A model generated the notes under the pieces. The model worked only from the letters and a program-made list of their open reading frames with translations, was not told the DNA's origin and searched no databases. The position numbers and the translations under genes were made by a program. This document shows, in pieces, positions 23,325-32,523 of a stretch of 64,000 nt of DNA; the stretch's first letter is position 1, and the number at the start of each line of letters is the position of its first letter. Source of the stretch: a virus; IMG/VR virus record IMGVR_UViG_3300032046_000013, positions 22,228 to 86,227 of that record; one strand, 5' to 3'.

Positions 23325-26045
23325 TCACCCCTCCTCAGTGGCCTCAGCCACACCTTCCTCGGGAGCCGGAGCGATCTCCGTCCCGCCGCCCGGGGGAGCC
23401 ACAGCCCCACTGGGAGTCGCACCCCCAGGCACTGTCCCTGTCTCCTCGGCCTTGGCCGTTCTCGCAGCTTTATACACTGGGTCAAACGGGGTGCCTTCCT
23501 CTTCCTTAAAATGCTTTTTCACCGTATTGTAATCCAAGTCCAGGATTTCACAGATAGTCCTCATCGGCAAATCCGGGCTGGTTCCCTGACGAAGCTGGAC
23601 CAGAAACTGAATTCTCTGGCTTTCATTCGTCAGGTCTAGCTTGAAATTCCACTCGATGTCGGGAACAATGACTTTCCGATCCTTCTTGGGTCGACGAATC
23701 CGATGCGATAACTCGGCTGGCGTCGTTTCGTAAAAGCCATGATGCCGGGCCAGGGGTTCAAAAATCTTTTTGACCATCAACCGTCGCAGGTTTTCCCGCT
23801 TGGTCTGATATCTTCCCTGAATCACTTTCATCGCCACCACGGCCCCGGCCTGAATCGCTGGACCTTCGCCCGAGGTCATGGCTTTGTTAGTATAGAGGCC
23901 AGTGAGTATCCTCGACTCCACCCATTCAAATTCGGGTATGACGGGCAATAGGTGGCCCGTATATCCGATGAGGTCCAAATTGACCGCCGCATGGGTCACG
24001 ATCTGGAACAACGGATCGTGTGCTCCAGCTTCGAGCATAGCCCGGAAAGTCAGCAATTCCTGGGAGGTCGGCATGTATCCGCTCGCCGCATCCCCGAGTT
24101 TCCATAGCTGGATGGGCGTGATATGGTGGTCAGCTATGGCGTATTGCACTTCCCGAAGTTTGTCCTCGTAAAGAAGGTCTTTCAAACAATTAGCTACTTT
24201 TTTTCCACCCGCCACAAATGTATGATTCGGAGCATCTACGGTAATGCAATGGGTTTCTCCATGATACTCCCTGGATTGAACTTTCTTGACTCTGGTAAAT
24301 AAATATCCGTCCCGGACATAATTTTCAAAACTGAATCGCTTGGTAGGACTTCTCCTGAATCGCACCGAATAAATAACCCTTCCTTTGTTATTTCTTGTAA
24401 TGGTTTCGACTTTGCATGGATAGTCATTTCTGTGCTTTTGCAAGGATGACCAAATACCGAGCCTCAATAACAGAAACTGCAATTGGTGGGCTAGAGTCAG
24501 ATTGGCAGTTGAAATGCGCTCTGTTCCCTCGGGAACCTGATGTCCGTCCGCATCAAACCATCCTTGGATAAACTGCTCCAATTGGGCACGAGGAAGGTTT
24601 ATGATTTCCTGACTCAGGCGTTTGGTTTTACAGGTTAATCCGCCCAATAGTTCTTCATATCTGATCCTTAACTTGTGATTACAAAAAGATACCCTCCAAT
24701 AGTTCGGCTGTTGCAAAACCCGGTAATGCACTCCCTGGCTATCGAGATAACTCTTAATCCGGGATTGAACATTCATGCCTACCCCAGAAGTGCAACCACA
24801 GAAGTTCATTTCCCATCGACCCATTCGGGAACCATCACCAAGAAAATATCCCAATATCCAGGGATCGACTTCAATCGGTTTTTCCTCTACGACTGGAAGG
24901 GGCGTAAGCATATAATCCCATTTTTGTAGATCACCAGCTGGAATTTCCTCTATCTTGCCACCGAATCTTTTGCATGTCGGGGGATCGCAAGTATAATGTT
25001 CTGGGGTCCGGGACGCACCACAATGACTGCCATTGCTATACATGTGTGGACAAGTTTTCATCCGCCCCCGAGTTGGCCTCATGGCAAAAAACTTATGGTC
25101 ATTCGTAGCCTCGATTTTGCTCCCCAGTGAATCTTCAATAGTGATGATCTTTTCTGGATTACTGTTCTTATGAACTGCTACCACATTGGTCAGTTTTCCG
25201 TCTCCATCCAACACAACATCACCGATCATTATGTCTTTGATCGGCTTTCGTGCTCCATCGGCTAACCAAACCATGGTATCGGGTGTAAAGCATCGAAGCA
25301 AGATAGAGGTTCCCCGGGTATCGTAGGGTGACCCCCTGCGGATCAGGCTCAGCACGTTGAACTCCGACAAGGGAATCCGATCATTGTTATAGATCGCGTC
25401 CAGAACCACGGGGTCCATGTTCTGTAGTGCTTCCTGAACCCGCTCGGATTGGCTATGAACCACTTTCTTTAATTCCTGTTCCGGTTCATAGGAATAAATC
25501 ATTTCCCGCTTGCCAGCCCAGTTGATCATCTGAATGTCCAGCAGGTCGGGATTCAACATCCGGCCCTCATCCCACATTCCGTCATCTTCATCGAAGGGGA
25601 AGAACTCCGAAGCCTCGCCGATCAATTCATATTCTCTCGATGTTTCAAAGCAGTAACCTACGAGATTCGCCCGCTCCTTCTGCTGTTCGTAGAAATCCAG
25701 AATCTCGTCATCCTCAATCTCGGTCAGCCGGAAGTCCGAGATCGGGAACTCCCCGTGCATGTCAATCGCGTTTCCGATCATCGGCTGGAAGCGGTCATAA
25801 TATCGAATCCACTGATTCAGGGTCCGCCGGTCATACGGGAGATAAAAGTTGACGAGATTGAGCAGGGGTGACCGAATTTCCGGGCTGGAATAAGTTACAT
25901 TCGTCGATCCGCTTTTGCCTATTGTTCCACCCGCATGAACTATCAATGGTCCAGGTAATGGCTCTCTTTCAGCCCGAACAGAACCCACTGATCCCTGTTT
26001 TGCCATCCGAAATTCCCGATCCAGATTATCAGTGATGATTGCCAT
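23325..26045 (-). CDS. Portal protein with an in-frame LAGLIDADG intein
   Basis: 906 aa from ATG 26043-26045 (GTG 26058-26060 is possible). The N-extein (250 aa) and C-extein (287 aa) together give a ~540-aa portal-like protein: PLLNLVNFYLPYDRRTLNQWIRYYDRFQPMIGNAIDMHGEF, later DHHITPIQLWKLGDAASGYM and a long helical C-terminus ending in a Gly/Pro/Glu-rich tail. The fold family is that of large-myovirus portals (dodecameric ring through which DNA is packed). It lies between the giant modular proteins and the small head genes. The intein (24189-25292) must splice out for a working portal. Confidence 0.75.
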   Translation of the reverse strand: MAIITDNLDREFRMAKQGSVGSVRAEREPLPGPLIVHAGGTIGKSGSTNVTYSSPEIRSPLLNLVNFYLPYDRRTLNQWIRYYDRFQPMIGNAIDMHGEFPISDFRLTEIEDDEILDFYEQQKERANLVGYCFETSREYELIGEASEFFPFDEDDGMWDEGRMLNPDLLDIQMINWAGKREMIYSYEPEQELKKVVHSQSERVQEALQNMDPVVLDAIYNNDRIPLSEFNVLSLIRRGSPYDTRGTSILLRCFTPDTMVWLADGARKPIKDIMIGDVVLDGDGKLTNVVAVHKNSNPEKIITIEDSLGSKIEATNDHKFFAMRPTRGRMKTCPHMYSNGSHCGASRTPEHYTCDPPTCKRFGGKIEEIPAGDLQKWDYMLTPLPVVEEKPIEVDPWILGYFLGDGSRMGRWEMNFCGCTSGVGMNVQSRIKSYLDSQGVHYRVLQQPNYWRVSFCNHKLRIRYEELLGGLTCKTKRLSQEIINLPRAQLEQFIQGWFDADGHQVPEGTERISTANLTLAHQLQFLLLRLGIWSSLQKHRNDYPCKVETITRNNKGRVIYSVRFRRSPTKRFSFENYVRDGYLFTRVKKVQSREYHGETHCITVDAPNHTFVAGGKKVANCLKDLLYEDKLREVQYAIADHHITPIQLWKLGDAASGYMPTSQELLTFRAMLEAGAHDPLFQIVTHAAVNLDLIGYTGHLLPVIPEFEWVESRILTGLYTNKAMTSGEGPAIQAGAVVAMKVIQGRYQTKRENLRRLMVKKIFEPLARHHGFYETTPAELSHRIRRPKKDRKVIVPDIEWNFKLDLTNESQRIQFLVQLRQGTSPDLPMRTICEILDLDYNTVKKHFKEEEGTPFDPVYKAARTAKAEETGTVPGGATPSGAVAPPGGGTEIAPAPEEGVAEATEEG
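24189..25292 (-). other. Intein with LAGLIDADG homing endonuclease domain
   Basis: 368 aa. Starts at Cys (CFTPDTMVWLADGARKPIKD), has block-B-like KIEATNDHKFF, LAGLIDADG-type motifs ILGYFLGDGS and IQGWFDADGH, a block-F-like region TVDAPNHTFVAGGKKV, and ends in Asn before Cys (VAN|C). All residues needed for splicing are visible; the usual penultimate His is replaced by Ala (VAN), which some inteins tolerate. A Cys-rich stretch (CPHMYSNGSHC...CDPPTC) is an unusual insert. Confidence 0.85.
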
Positions 26046-26056
26046 CTGATTTTTTC

Positions 26057-26398
26057 TCACCCACTAAAAGACAGTCTTGCTGGTGATCTGCGCCGACCTG
26101 GACTTAGTTTTTCCCGCACGTTCATGTAAGCATACAAGGCAGGCATTGTCAATTCCTCGGCCTCGCCATTGGCTTTCAAGAAGGTCTGAGGCGGATGCGG
26201 ATTGCCAGCCACCACGGGAATCTCAAATTGGATCGTCCGTTCCCTCCGGTGCGCTGGAGCCACTACCCGGGTCGTCATCAGTATCTGGCCCTGAATCATC
26301 GTGCCCTCGGGTCCCACGATCTGGGGCACGATCCGAGAGCATCGCATGTGCCGGAACGCCAGACCACCGCCCAGTTGTTTCAGGCTCTGGCGAATCAC
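26057..26398 (-). CDS. Unknown protein upstream of the portal
   Basis: 113 aa from GTG 26396-26398 (VIRQSLKQLGGGLAFRHMRC). The frame stays open upstream for about 33 codons (ESLAWQSVERLREARPRLLA) but without ATG, GTG or TTG, so the true start is unclear. Ends overlapping the portal GTG. Beta-rich middle (QGQILMTTRVVAPAHRRERT). Function unknown. Confidence 0.5.
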   Translation of the reverse strand: MIRQSLKQLGGGLAFRHMRCSRIVPQIVGPEGTMIQGQILMTTRVVAPAHRRERTIQFEIPVVAGNPHPPQTFLKANGEAEELTMPALYAYMNVREKLSPGRRRSPARLSFSG

Positions 26399-26499
26399 GT
26401 CCGCGACTCTGGACAGGAGTTCCGATTTCTTGGCCAGAAGCCGGGGCCGGGCCTCACGGAGTCTCTCAACAGATTGCCAAGCTAGGGATTCTCGATCCT

Positions 26500-29400
26500 C
26501 TACTGGGTAAAACGCGCAGACTGTTTGACCTTACCTTTTGGAGTCTGGGGCTTGCCACTCTGCTCCCATACTTCTTTGGCGATCTGATAGACTTCGATGC
26601 CTTGCTTGGATAGACCCTGGAAAAGTCCTTCATGGAACTGCTCCATCAGATCGTAATACCGATCTAGCTGTTCCTCGAAGCCTTCCTCGCCCGCCACAAG
26701 GTCTCCAGCCAAGTCCATGACCTGCTGACTGTAAGTATCGAGATCGGCATTGCGGCCCAGATATTCCAGCCACGCCTGCACGAGGTCTTCGGAATGGTTG
26801 GCATATCGCAGTTGGCCAGTCATTTCTTCCCGAACCTGATCGGCGGAAACGGCTATGCCAGCTTCGGCGGCTTGGACACCCACATCGTAGGCCCCGCCAC
26901 CAGCCCCGATTTTCCGCCTTGATGTTTTCTCCGGGGCCTGGGGTTTCCTTGGAGTCTTTCCCTTTGGACGCTCGGGCACCAGTTGGCGAGCCAATTTCCA
27001 AACATTGATCCCGCGTTCGCCTAATCCCGCGTCCACGCCTTCCCAAAAACCTTCTGAGATTTCCAGGTGATCCTCCACCATATCTTCGCCTTCGCCTTCG
27101 GATTGCTCTACAACCTTCCGCAGATGCGACGCAAATTGGTCCGTGCTCTCCCATGATTGTTGCCAGTGTTGAACCAAGCTCTCCGCGTCATCGCCCGGCC
27201 CCATCTTATCCAAGTCCTGCTCCATCTGCTTAAGGATGTCGTCGGCAGATTCAAACATCCAGGCATCTTGAGCCGCATGAAGACCGGCCTGATATGCGAG
27301 ATTCCGAATATCCGGAGTGCCCCCGACTTTCCGCCTTGATGTTTTCTCCGGGGCCTGGGGTTCGCCTTCGGTGTCGGGTTCGACAGCGAAGAAATTGAGC
27401 GTGACATCAAGCAGTTGCTGGCCGATTCCCGAAACGCCTTCTTTTAATTTCCCCTCATCCGCATAGGCACCCAAGTCATACGGGGGCATCGCGCCGAATC
27501 TCAGTGGCTCACCGATACCTTCTTCGCTTGATTCGATTATGGCATTGTAAAGCGGGGACTCAGGCGTAGCATCGAAACTCCCGCTCAAGTCTCCATCATG
27601 ATCATGACCTTCATTTTGCGCCCAGTTCACAACGGTTTTCAGCCATGCTTCGGTGTTTTCCTCCAATAGGGCGACATCCTGATTCAATTGGTCCCAAGCC
27701 GCGTCGTCGAGAGTGATCCCCCGTTCCTCGGCGTTCTGCTCGATCTCAAATTGATCCGTGGTGCTGATCGAGAATCCACCTTTGATCGGCCCCTGGTAGT
27801 CGTCTGGGAGAGTGGCGGTCTTGCGCTGGCCCATTTTTTCTAATTCATTCCAGTCGCTTTCGCTACTGAGATATTCCTCTCGCTCTTGGTCTTCATCCCA
27901 CTCGATTACCACGCCTTCGATGCCATTGTAGGGTGGGTTGACCTCGATAACTCTCCCGATTCGACCTGACTGATCTTTCACTTCATCTCCAAGCCTGAAT
28001 GGATTCACGGCAGTCTTGCGCTGGCCTTCCACTTCATTTCCGCCACCCGAGTAGGTATCAATGGAATCCCGGACTTCCTGGATTTCCTGCGCGACTTCGC
28101 CCGTCGCTTCCGCCGCCACGGAGTTCACGAGGTTCTCCACCATTTCCAGTTCATCCGGTTCAAAGCCCCGCAAGTCCTCGCCATCGAGGATGCGCTGGAT
28201 ATTCTGGATCACATCGGTCTGGCCCCGGTCGGATTTTTGGGTCAACAGCGTCGCCAGTGGCCCGAACTTGGCCCCGACCTTGCGCCGACCTTCCTTGCGC
28301 GGCTTGACCTCGCCCCCGCCTTTCAGGTCTGGCGACTTCATCGTCCGGTCATCCACCAGATTCTTCTCCGGGTCCTGACCCCTCCGCTTGTATTCTTCTC
28401 TGAGCAGATTCAGTTCCCCCTGTTCGGTAATGGTCAGGGACTTCGCGGCTTCCCTCTGTTCGAGCCGTCCGATTGACTGAGCCAAGACTTTCGAGGGAAT
28501 GCTCTGGAAGTGCTTGGTGTAATGGTCGGCCTCCTTTTTCGTCGGTATGATCTCGGCCAGCACCTGATCCCGGAACAGGTCCTCCGCTGTGTCGCGCAGG
28601 GTAATGCCCGTGACGTGGGTTGAGGCGGCCCGGAACAGGCCCCCGATGCCCTGGGTGGCCATAATGCCTTCGGGCGTCTGGTCCCCGCGTTTGAGGGCTT
28701 CCCGAAGGTATTCCATGTCCCCCCGGCGTTCCCGTTCCAGGGCTTGCCAGACCTGATGGGCGTTTTTCTCGAAATACCGATCAAAGACTTGGCGATCCGA
28801 CTGCATGGCCTGGAGACGACGGCGCATCCCCTCGGCTTCGTGACCCGTGACTTCGGTGATGCGGATGGTAATATGACTCAAGGTTCCACCTTCGCCAGAA
28901 TTATCCGCCATACCCAAGGCTCCACCTTCGGCTATCGCAACCTGGTTTCCTGACTGATCTGAGATTCCGAAATACAGGGAACTCGTGAAATTCACCCAAC
29001 CCTGATTCGGGTCCACTTCATCGACCTCGGTGTTGATTCCATCTGGGGCGAATTCCGCATGGTAAGTGCCTTGGCCGAACTCCCGATCCAGAATGAAGTT
29101 CACGTTCTCCTCGATCAGATCGTTACGACCCCGACTATCCTCAAACTCCGCATCGATGTCTTCCAGTTCAAACTCCGCACCGAGTCCGAGCGAGAAGTCG
29201 AAGCCTTCCTCCAACTTGGCCCCGTGCTTGCGCATCCCCATTTTTCCGCCCTCGACTTTCTCCAGATTGCCATCTCCGAGGTTAACCCCGATAGCCCCCA
29301 AGGCCCATGTTCCCTTCCGACCCGTTGGTTGCAGTTCCTCATCCAGATATTCAACCGTGGCCACGAAACTATCCCAGCGGGCTTCGGGAATATCAGCCCG

Positions 29401-31116
29401 ACTGCCCGTGTCGGTGATATTGGTGATCCTGAATGACTTAAAGCCTGATCCTTGAAAAACATCACCGACCCGAATCTGCTCGATCAACTGGTTATAATCT
29501 GGTTTCCTGGCCCCTTTCTTACCCCCAGGCTGACGGTCCGCCATCGGACGGCCCGAGCTGGAATTGGGCCGGCAGCCGAAAATATCGCCTCCGCCGGCGT
29601 CCATCCCCTCATCCTCTGCCGTGCTCGCGGTCTGGTCAGCCACTGCAACCGCATGTTTGCATTTCCGGCCATGCTCACCGGCGGGACAGGAACAGGCCCA
29701 TCGCCGCAACTCGCCGTCCATTCCGAGAAACCGGACCTCATAGACGTTGCCGGAATCGCTGTGCACCGCCCAGGTTTCGTTTTCGCCGTTTTTTTCGATT
29801 TTCACCACGTGCTCGAAACCTGGGGGAGTAACCGAGAATTTGAGACTGGCCTGGAGTTTCTTTCCGCCCCGGGCCAGCAGTTGTTCAATCGCACTCTGGG
29901 GATCGTCGCCAAGTTTATCGGTCTTGGTGTCGCCGCCCCACCGATTGGGTTGGGAGATTTTCACCGGCCTCAGCACATGGGTCGGTCCATATTCGTAATA
30001 TCCGACCGAACCATCGCCCTGGACTATCGCCACTTCTCCGTCAGGCATCTGGTAGGCTCCATGAACCGTAGCTTGTTTGCGTTGGCCCATGTTGATCGTG
30101 CCTGATCCGACTCGCTTGCCGCCCTGCCTCACCAATTCCTGTATGGCTTTGCGCGGACCACCGAAATCATCAATCGGAGTATCGGTATGTTGCATCGTCT
30201 TGGCATCATAATATCCGACTGATCCGTCACCGCTTACTCTGGCGAGTTCCCCGTTGGGCATCAGATACATCCCGTAAGTCGAGCCTTGCTTGCTCCAGGC
30301 AGTCCGCAGAATGCGCGTGGCCTCTTTCGCTTCCTCGGCTTCCGGTTCGGGTTTCTTCGACTTCTCGCTCGGACTCGGTTTGGAATCCGAATTCTCCCCA
30401 AACGCTTCCGCCGTGGCCTCATCGATCAGTTTCTGACCATCCAGACCCTGGGAATCTGCGACCTCCACCAGTTTCTCCTGATGACTCTGCTCATCCAGGA
30501 TGATCTCGTCCACGAGGCCCTCGGCCTCCCCGTTTTCATCCGAGGTCAGGGACTCCGCGAGTTCCTGATATTCGCCTGGAGCCTTCACTTCATCGACCAT
30601 CGCATCCTCAATCAGGTCTTTCAATTCGGACTCCCCGGGTTCCGTTTCCTCGGTTTCCGGTGTCCGTTCCTCTTCCGCATGTTTCCGCATTTTCTTCTCT
30701 CCTTGTTTCGTCCCATAACCCGCGCTTTCCAGGACATCCAGAGCCGCCCGTGAACCGATGCTCCGCAAGATCAGCGTATAAACTCCCGCATTCTCCGTAT
30801 CGTAATTCAACTGGGCTTCCAGAATCGGCACGGCCCGATCTCCAAATTGCACGACAGTCCGATATGCGCCCGATTTCAGGCTGGCATCCGGGCTTTCAAT
30901 AACTTCACGCAATAAGTCGGTGATCGTTTCCTCAATATCGGGACGGCGAGATCGTTTGGGCACATCATATCCTTCACGTCGCGCCATGTCATAAGCAATA
31001 GCCGCCGCTTGTTCCTGGGATTTGCCTTCGCCAATCAATTTTTTGATCTTTTGGCTGATCCACGCTTGAGCCTCGTCCGTGAGTTTGGCCCCGATCTTAC
31101 GCACTTCGTTTCTCAT
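26500..31116 (-). CDS. Giant modular virion-type protein
   Basis: 1538 aa (MRNEVRKIGAKLTDEAQAWI). Modules in order: a helical N-terminus with a HEAT-like ALDVLES segment (~45-135), an acidic region, two GDGSVGYY modules (~270-400), a SWIM-type zinc finger (~435-490, CSCPAGEHGRKCKHA), a long middle, and several domains separated by RRK(V/T/I)(G/A) motifs. Acidic, soluble, no membrane segment. Two modules occur in other genes here. Such large patchwork proteins between portal and terminase in big phages are thought to be internal or ejected proteins; that is inference. Translationally coupled to its neighbour. Confidence 0.7.
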   Translation of the reverse strand: MRNEVRKIGAKLTDEAQAWISQKIKKLIGEGKSQEQAAAIAYDMARREGYDVPKRSRRPDIEETITDLLREVIESPDASLKSGAYRTVVQFGDRAVPILEAQLNYDTENAGVYTLILRSIGSRAALDVLESAGYGTKQGEKKMRKHAEEERTPETEETEPGESELKDLIEDAMVDEVKAPGEYQELAESLTSDENGEAEGLVDEIILDEQSHQEKLVEVADSQGLDGQKLIDEATAEAFGENSDSKPSPSEKSKKPEPEAEEAKEATRILRTAWSKQGSTYGMYLMPNGELARVSGDGSVGYYDAKTMQHTDTPIDDFGGPRKAIQELVRQGGKRVGSGTINMGQRKQATVHGAYQMPDGEVAIVQGDGSVGYYEYGPTHVLRPVKISQPNRWGGDTKTDKLGDDPQSAIEQLLARGGKKLQASLKFSVTPPGFEHVVKIEKNGENETWAVHSDSGNVYEVRFLGMDGELRRWACSCPAGEHGRKCKHAVAVADQTASTAEDEGMDAGGGDIFGCRPNSSSGRPMADRQPGGKKGARKPDYNQLIEQIRVGDVFQGSGFKSFRITNITDTGSRADIPEARWDSFVATVEYLDEELQPTGRKGTWALGAIGVNLGDGNLEKVEGGKMGMRKHGAKLEEGFDFSLGLGAEFELEDIDAEFEDSRGRNDLIEENVNFILDREFGQGTYHAEFAPDGINTEVDEVDPNQGWVNFTSSLYFGISDQSGNQVAIAEGGALGMADNSGEGGTLSHITIRITEVTGHEAEGMRRRLQAMQSDRQVFDRYFEKNAHQVWQALERERRGDMEYLREALKRGDQTPEGIMATQGIGGLFRAASTHVTGITLRDTAEDLFRDQVLAEIIPTKKEADHYTKHFQSIPSKVLAQSIGRLEQREAAKSLTITEQGELNLLREEYKRRGQDPEKNLVDDRTMKSPDLKGGGEVKPRKEGRRKVGAKFGPLATLLTQKSDRGQTDVIQNIQRILDGEDLRGFEPDELEMVENLVNSVAAEATGEVAQEIQEVRDSIDTYSGGGNEVEGQRKTAVNPFRLGDEVKDQSGRIGRVIEVNPPYNGIEGVVIEWDEDQEREEYLSSESDWNELEKMGQRKTATLPDDYQGPIKGGFSISTTDQFEIEQNAEERGITLDDAAWDQLNQDVALLEENTEAWLKTVVNWAQNEGHDHDGDLSGSFDATPESPLYNAIIESSEEGIGEPLRFGAMPPYDLGAYADEGKLKEGVSGIGQQLLDVTLNFFAVEPDTEGEPQAPEKTSRRKVGGTPDIRNLAYQAGLHAAQDAWMFESADDILKQMEQDLDKMGPGDDAESLVQHWQQSWESTDQFASHLRKVVEQSEGEGEDMVEDHLEISEGFWEGVDAGLGERGINVWKLARQLVPERPKGKTPRKPQAPEKTSRRKIGAGGGAYDVGVQAAEAGIAVSADQVREEMTGQLRYANHSEDLVQAWLEYLGRNADLDTYSQQVMDLAGDLVAGEEGFEEQLDRYYDLMEQFHEGLFQGLSKQGIEVYQIAKEVWEQSGKPQTPKGKVKQSARFTQ
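29533..29804 (-). repeat. 272-bp duplicated SWIM-domain segment, copy 1
   Basis: Matches 54307-54578 over 272 bases with three mismatches seen by eye (around 29612-29618). It encodes the SWIM zinc finger and the following DIFGCRPNSSSGRPMADR tail inside the 1538-aa protein. Confidence 0.9.
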
Positions 31117-32483
31117 TTTTTTCTCCCCGGATAGGGTTCTTTCGCATAGGTCGGATCGTCCTGAGCGTTTTCATTTTCCCGCTCTTCCCATGCTTGCTGA
31201 TCTTCGGCCTGCAGTTCGGCCACGGCTTGATCGAATTTCCGATTGAACTCTATGGGATTATTCTCCTGAAACAGGTAATGCAATTCTTTCTCCGCATTAC
31301 CGAGTGGTTGCTTGTCGATTGTGATCTCACGGGCATTCACTGCGGATTCCAGCGCATCATAAATGGCTTGTCGCAACTGACCTTCGACATCGGAGATCGT
31401 TCTGAGTTCATCCCAGAGTGCGTCAGCAGGATTTACCTCAGTCCCGTGCTTGGCCAGCGTTCCGTATCCGCCTTGGCCCCGCTCTTCCACCGTTTCTTTG
31501 ACCTGACCGGACTGGCCGACCTGGGATTCCGACTTCTCGTTATTTTCCAGTTCTTTTAACGAATTGAGAAATGCCTCGGTGCCCAAGGTCTGCACGTGCT
31601 CCATATAGGACTGGGCTAAATCAGGCGCGACCTCCGCCGCAATTTGGCTTACCAAATCCCAATCAATTTCTTGACCTTTGGGAACTCCGTCCTCCACTTC
31701 CGACTGGCGTAGTTCCGGCAGATGCTCGGCCATCCGCTGATTGATCTCCCAGAAGTCCTGGTCCTCATCGGCTTGGTCAGTCTGTCCGATCTTCGATAAC
31801 GATGGTAATTTCCGGGGGTCCAGTGCCCGGCGTCCTGCTGATTCAAACTGGACGATCAGCACGTTCTCCTCGGGATGAACTTGGAGAACCTGACCCCGAC
31901 CATAGCGGCGATAGAATACTTCATCACCTGGGTGGAAGTCCGCGATCCGAACGGCGGTTTTCTCCATCCGTCCCACGGTCTCCTGACCTTGGCCGATGTC
32001 CAGGATATAGGCCCGAAGCCGATCCGTGTCCATTCGACGTGCGGATTCGACCTGAGAGTCCCCGATCCCCGCCATTGCGCACTTCGATTTCAGATAATCC
32101 ACTAGTTGCGAGTGCGAGGCTGATCCAAGTCTCGCATGATCGGCCTGGATCAATGCTGAAAGTTTTTTCATCTTCCGCTCCCTTATCCCATAATCCAACT
32201 TCGTCCGCATCGGATTTGGAAATTTACTCGCTGTCGGAATGAACGACGCGACTTCTGCTGGATCGCCCCGGAGTATCGACTGGCCATCCAGCACGACATC
32301 TAGCTGTGCAATCAGATTATCCCATTGGACATCGATCAATGCACCCTGGGGATGAACCTTCGGAGCCAGGGAGATCACGGTTCCGCCCAGCCGATCATAC
32401 GTCCTAGTCACTCGGTCGCCCCGGAACACATCGAACGGCCCGCCCCGGAGAATCGCTGGAACCATCACATCATGGGCCTGCAT
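31113..32483 (-). CDS. Large packaging-region protein of unknown role
   Basis: 456 aa if started at ATG 32481-32483 (MQAHDVMVPAILRGGPFDVF); the frame is open to 32606 with other ATGs. A beta-rich N-terminus with KOW/SH3-like features (PFDVFRGDRVTRTYDRLGGT) and a second one (DFHPGDEVFYRRYGRGQVLQ), then acidic helices and a KKKAYPGRKK-like basic end. It contains NPMRTKLDYG, matching NPVRTKLDY of the capsid protein, and a KTAVRIA joint motif. ATGA-coupled to the 1538-aa gene. Confidence 0.6.
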   Translation of the reverse strand: MQAHDVMVPAILRGGPFDVFRGDRVTRTYDRLGGTVISLAPKVHPQGALIDVQWDNLIAQLDVVLDGQSILRGDPAEVASFIPTASKFPNPMRTKLDYGIRERKMKKLSALIQADHARLGSASHSQLVDYLKSKCAMAGIGDSQVESARRMDTDRLRAYILDIGQGQETVGRMEKTAVRIADFHPGDEVFYRRYGRGQVLQVHPEENVLIVQFESAGRRALDPRKLPSLSKIGQTDQADEDQDFWEINQRMAEHLPELRQSEVEDGVPKGQEIDWDLVSQIAAEVAPDLAQSYMEHVQTLGTEAFLNSLKELENNEKSESQVGQSGQVKETVEERGQGGYGTLAKHGTEVNPADALWDELRTISDVEGQLRQAIYDALESAVNAREITIDKQPLGNAEKELHYLFQENNPIEFNRKFDQAVAELQAEDQQAWEERENENAQDDPTYAKEPYPGRKK

Positions 32484-32523
32484 ATCCTCAGACCGGGGAC
32501 CGAAACGGTTGATCGTGCTGTGT

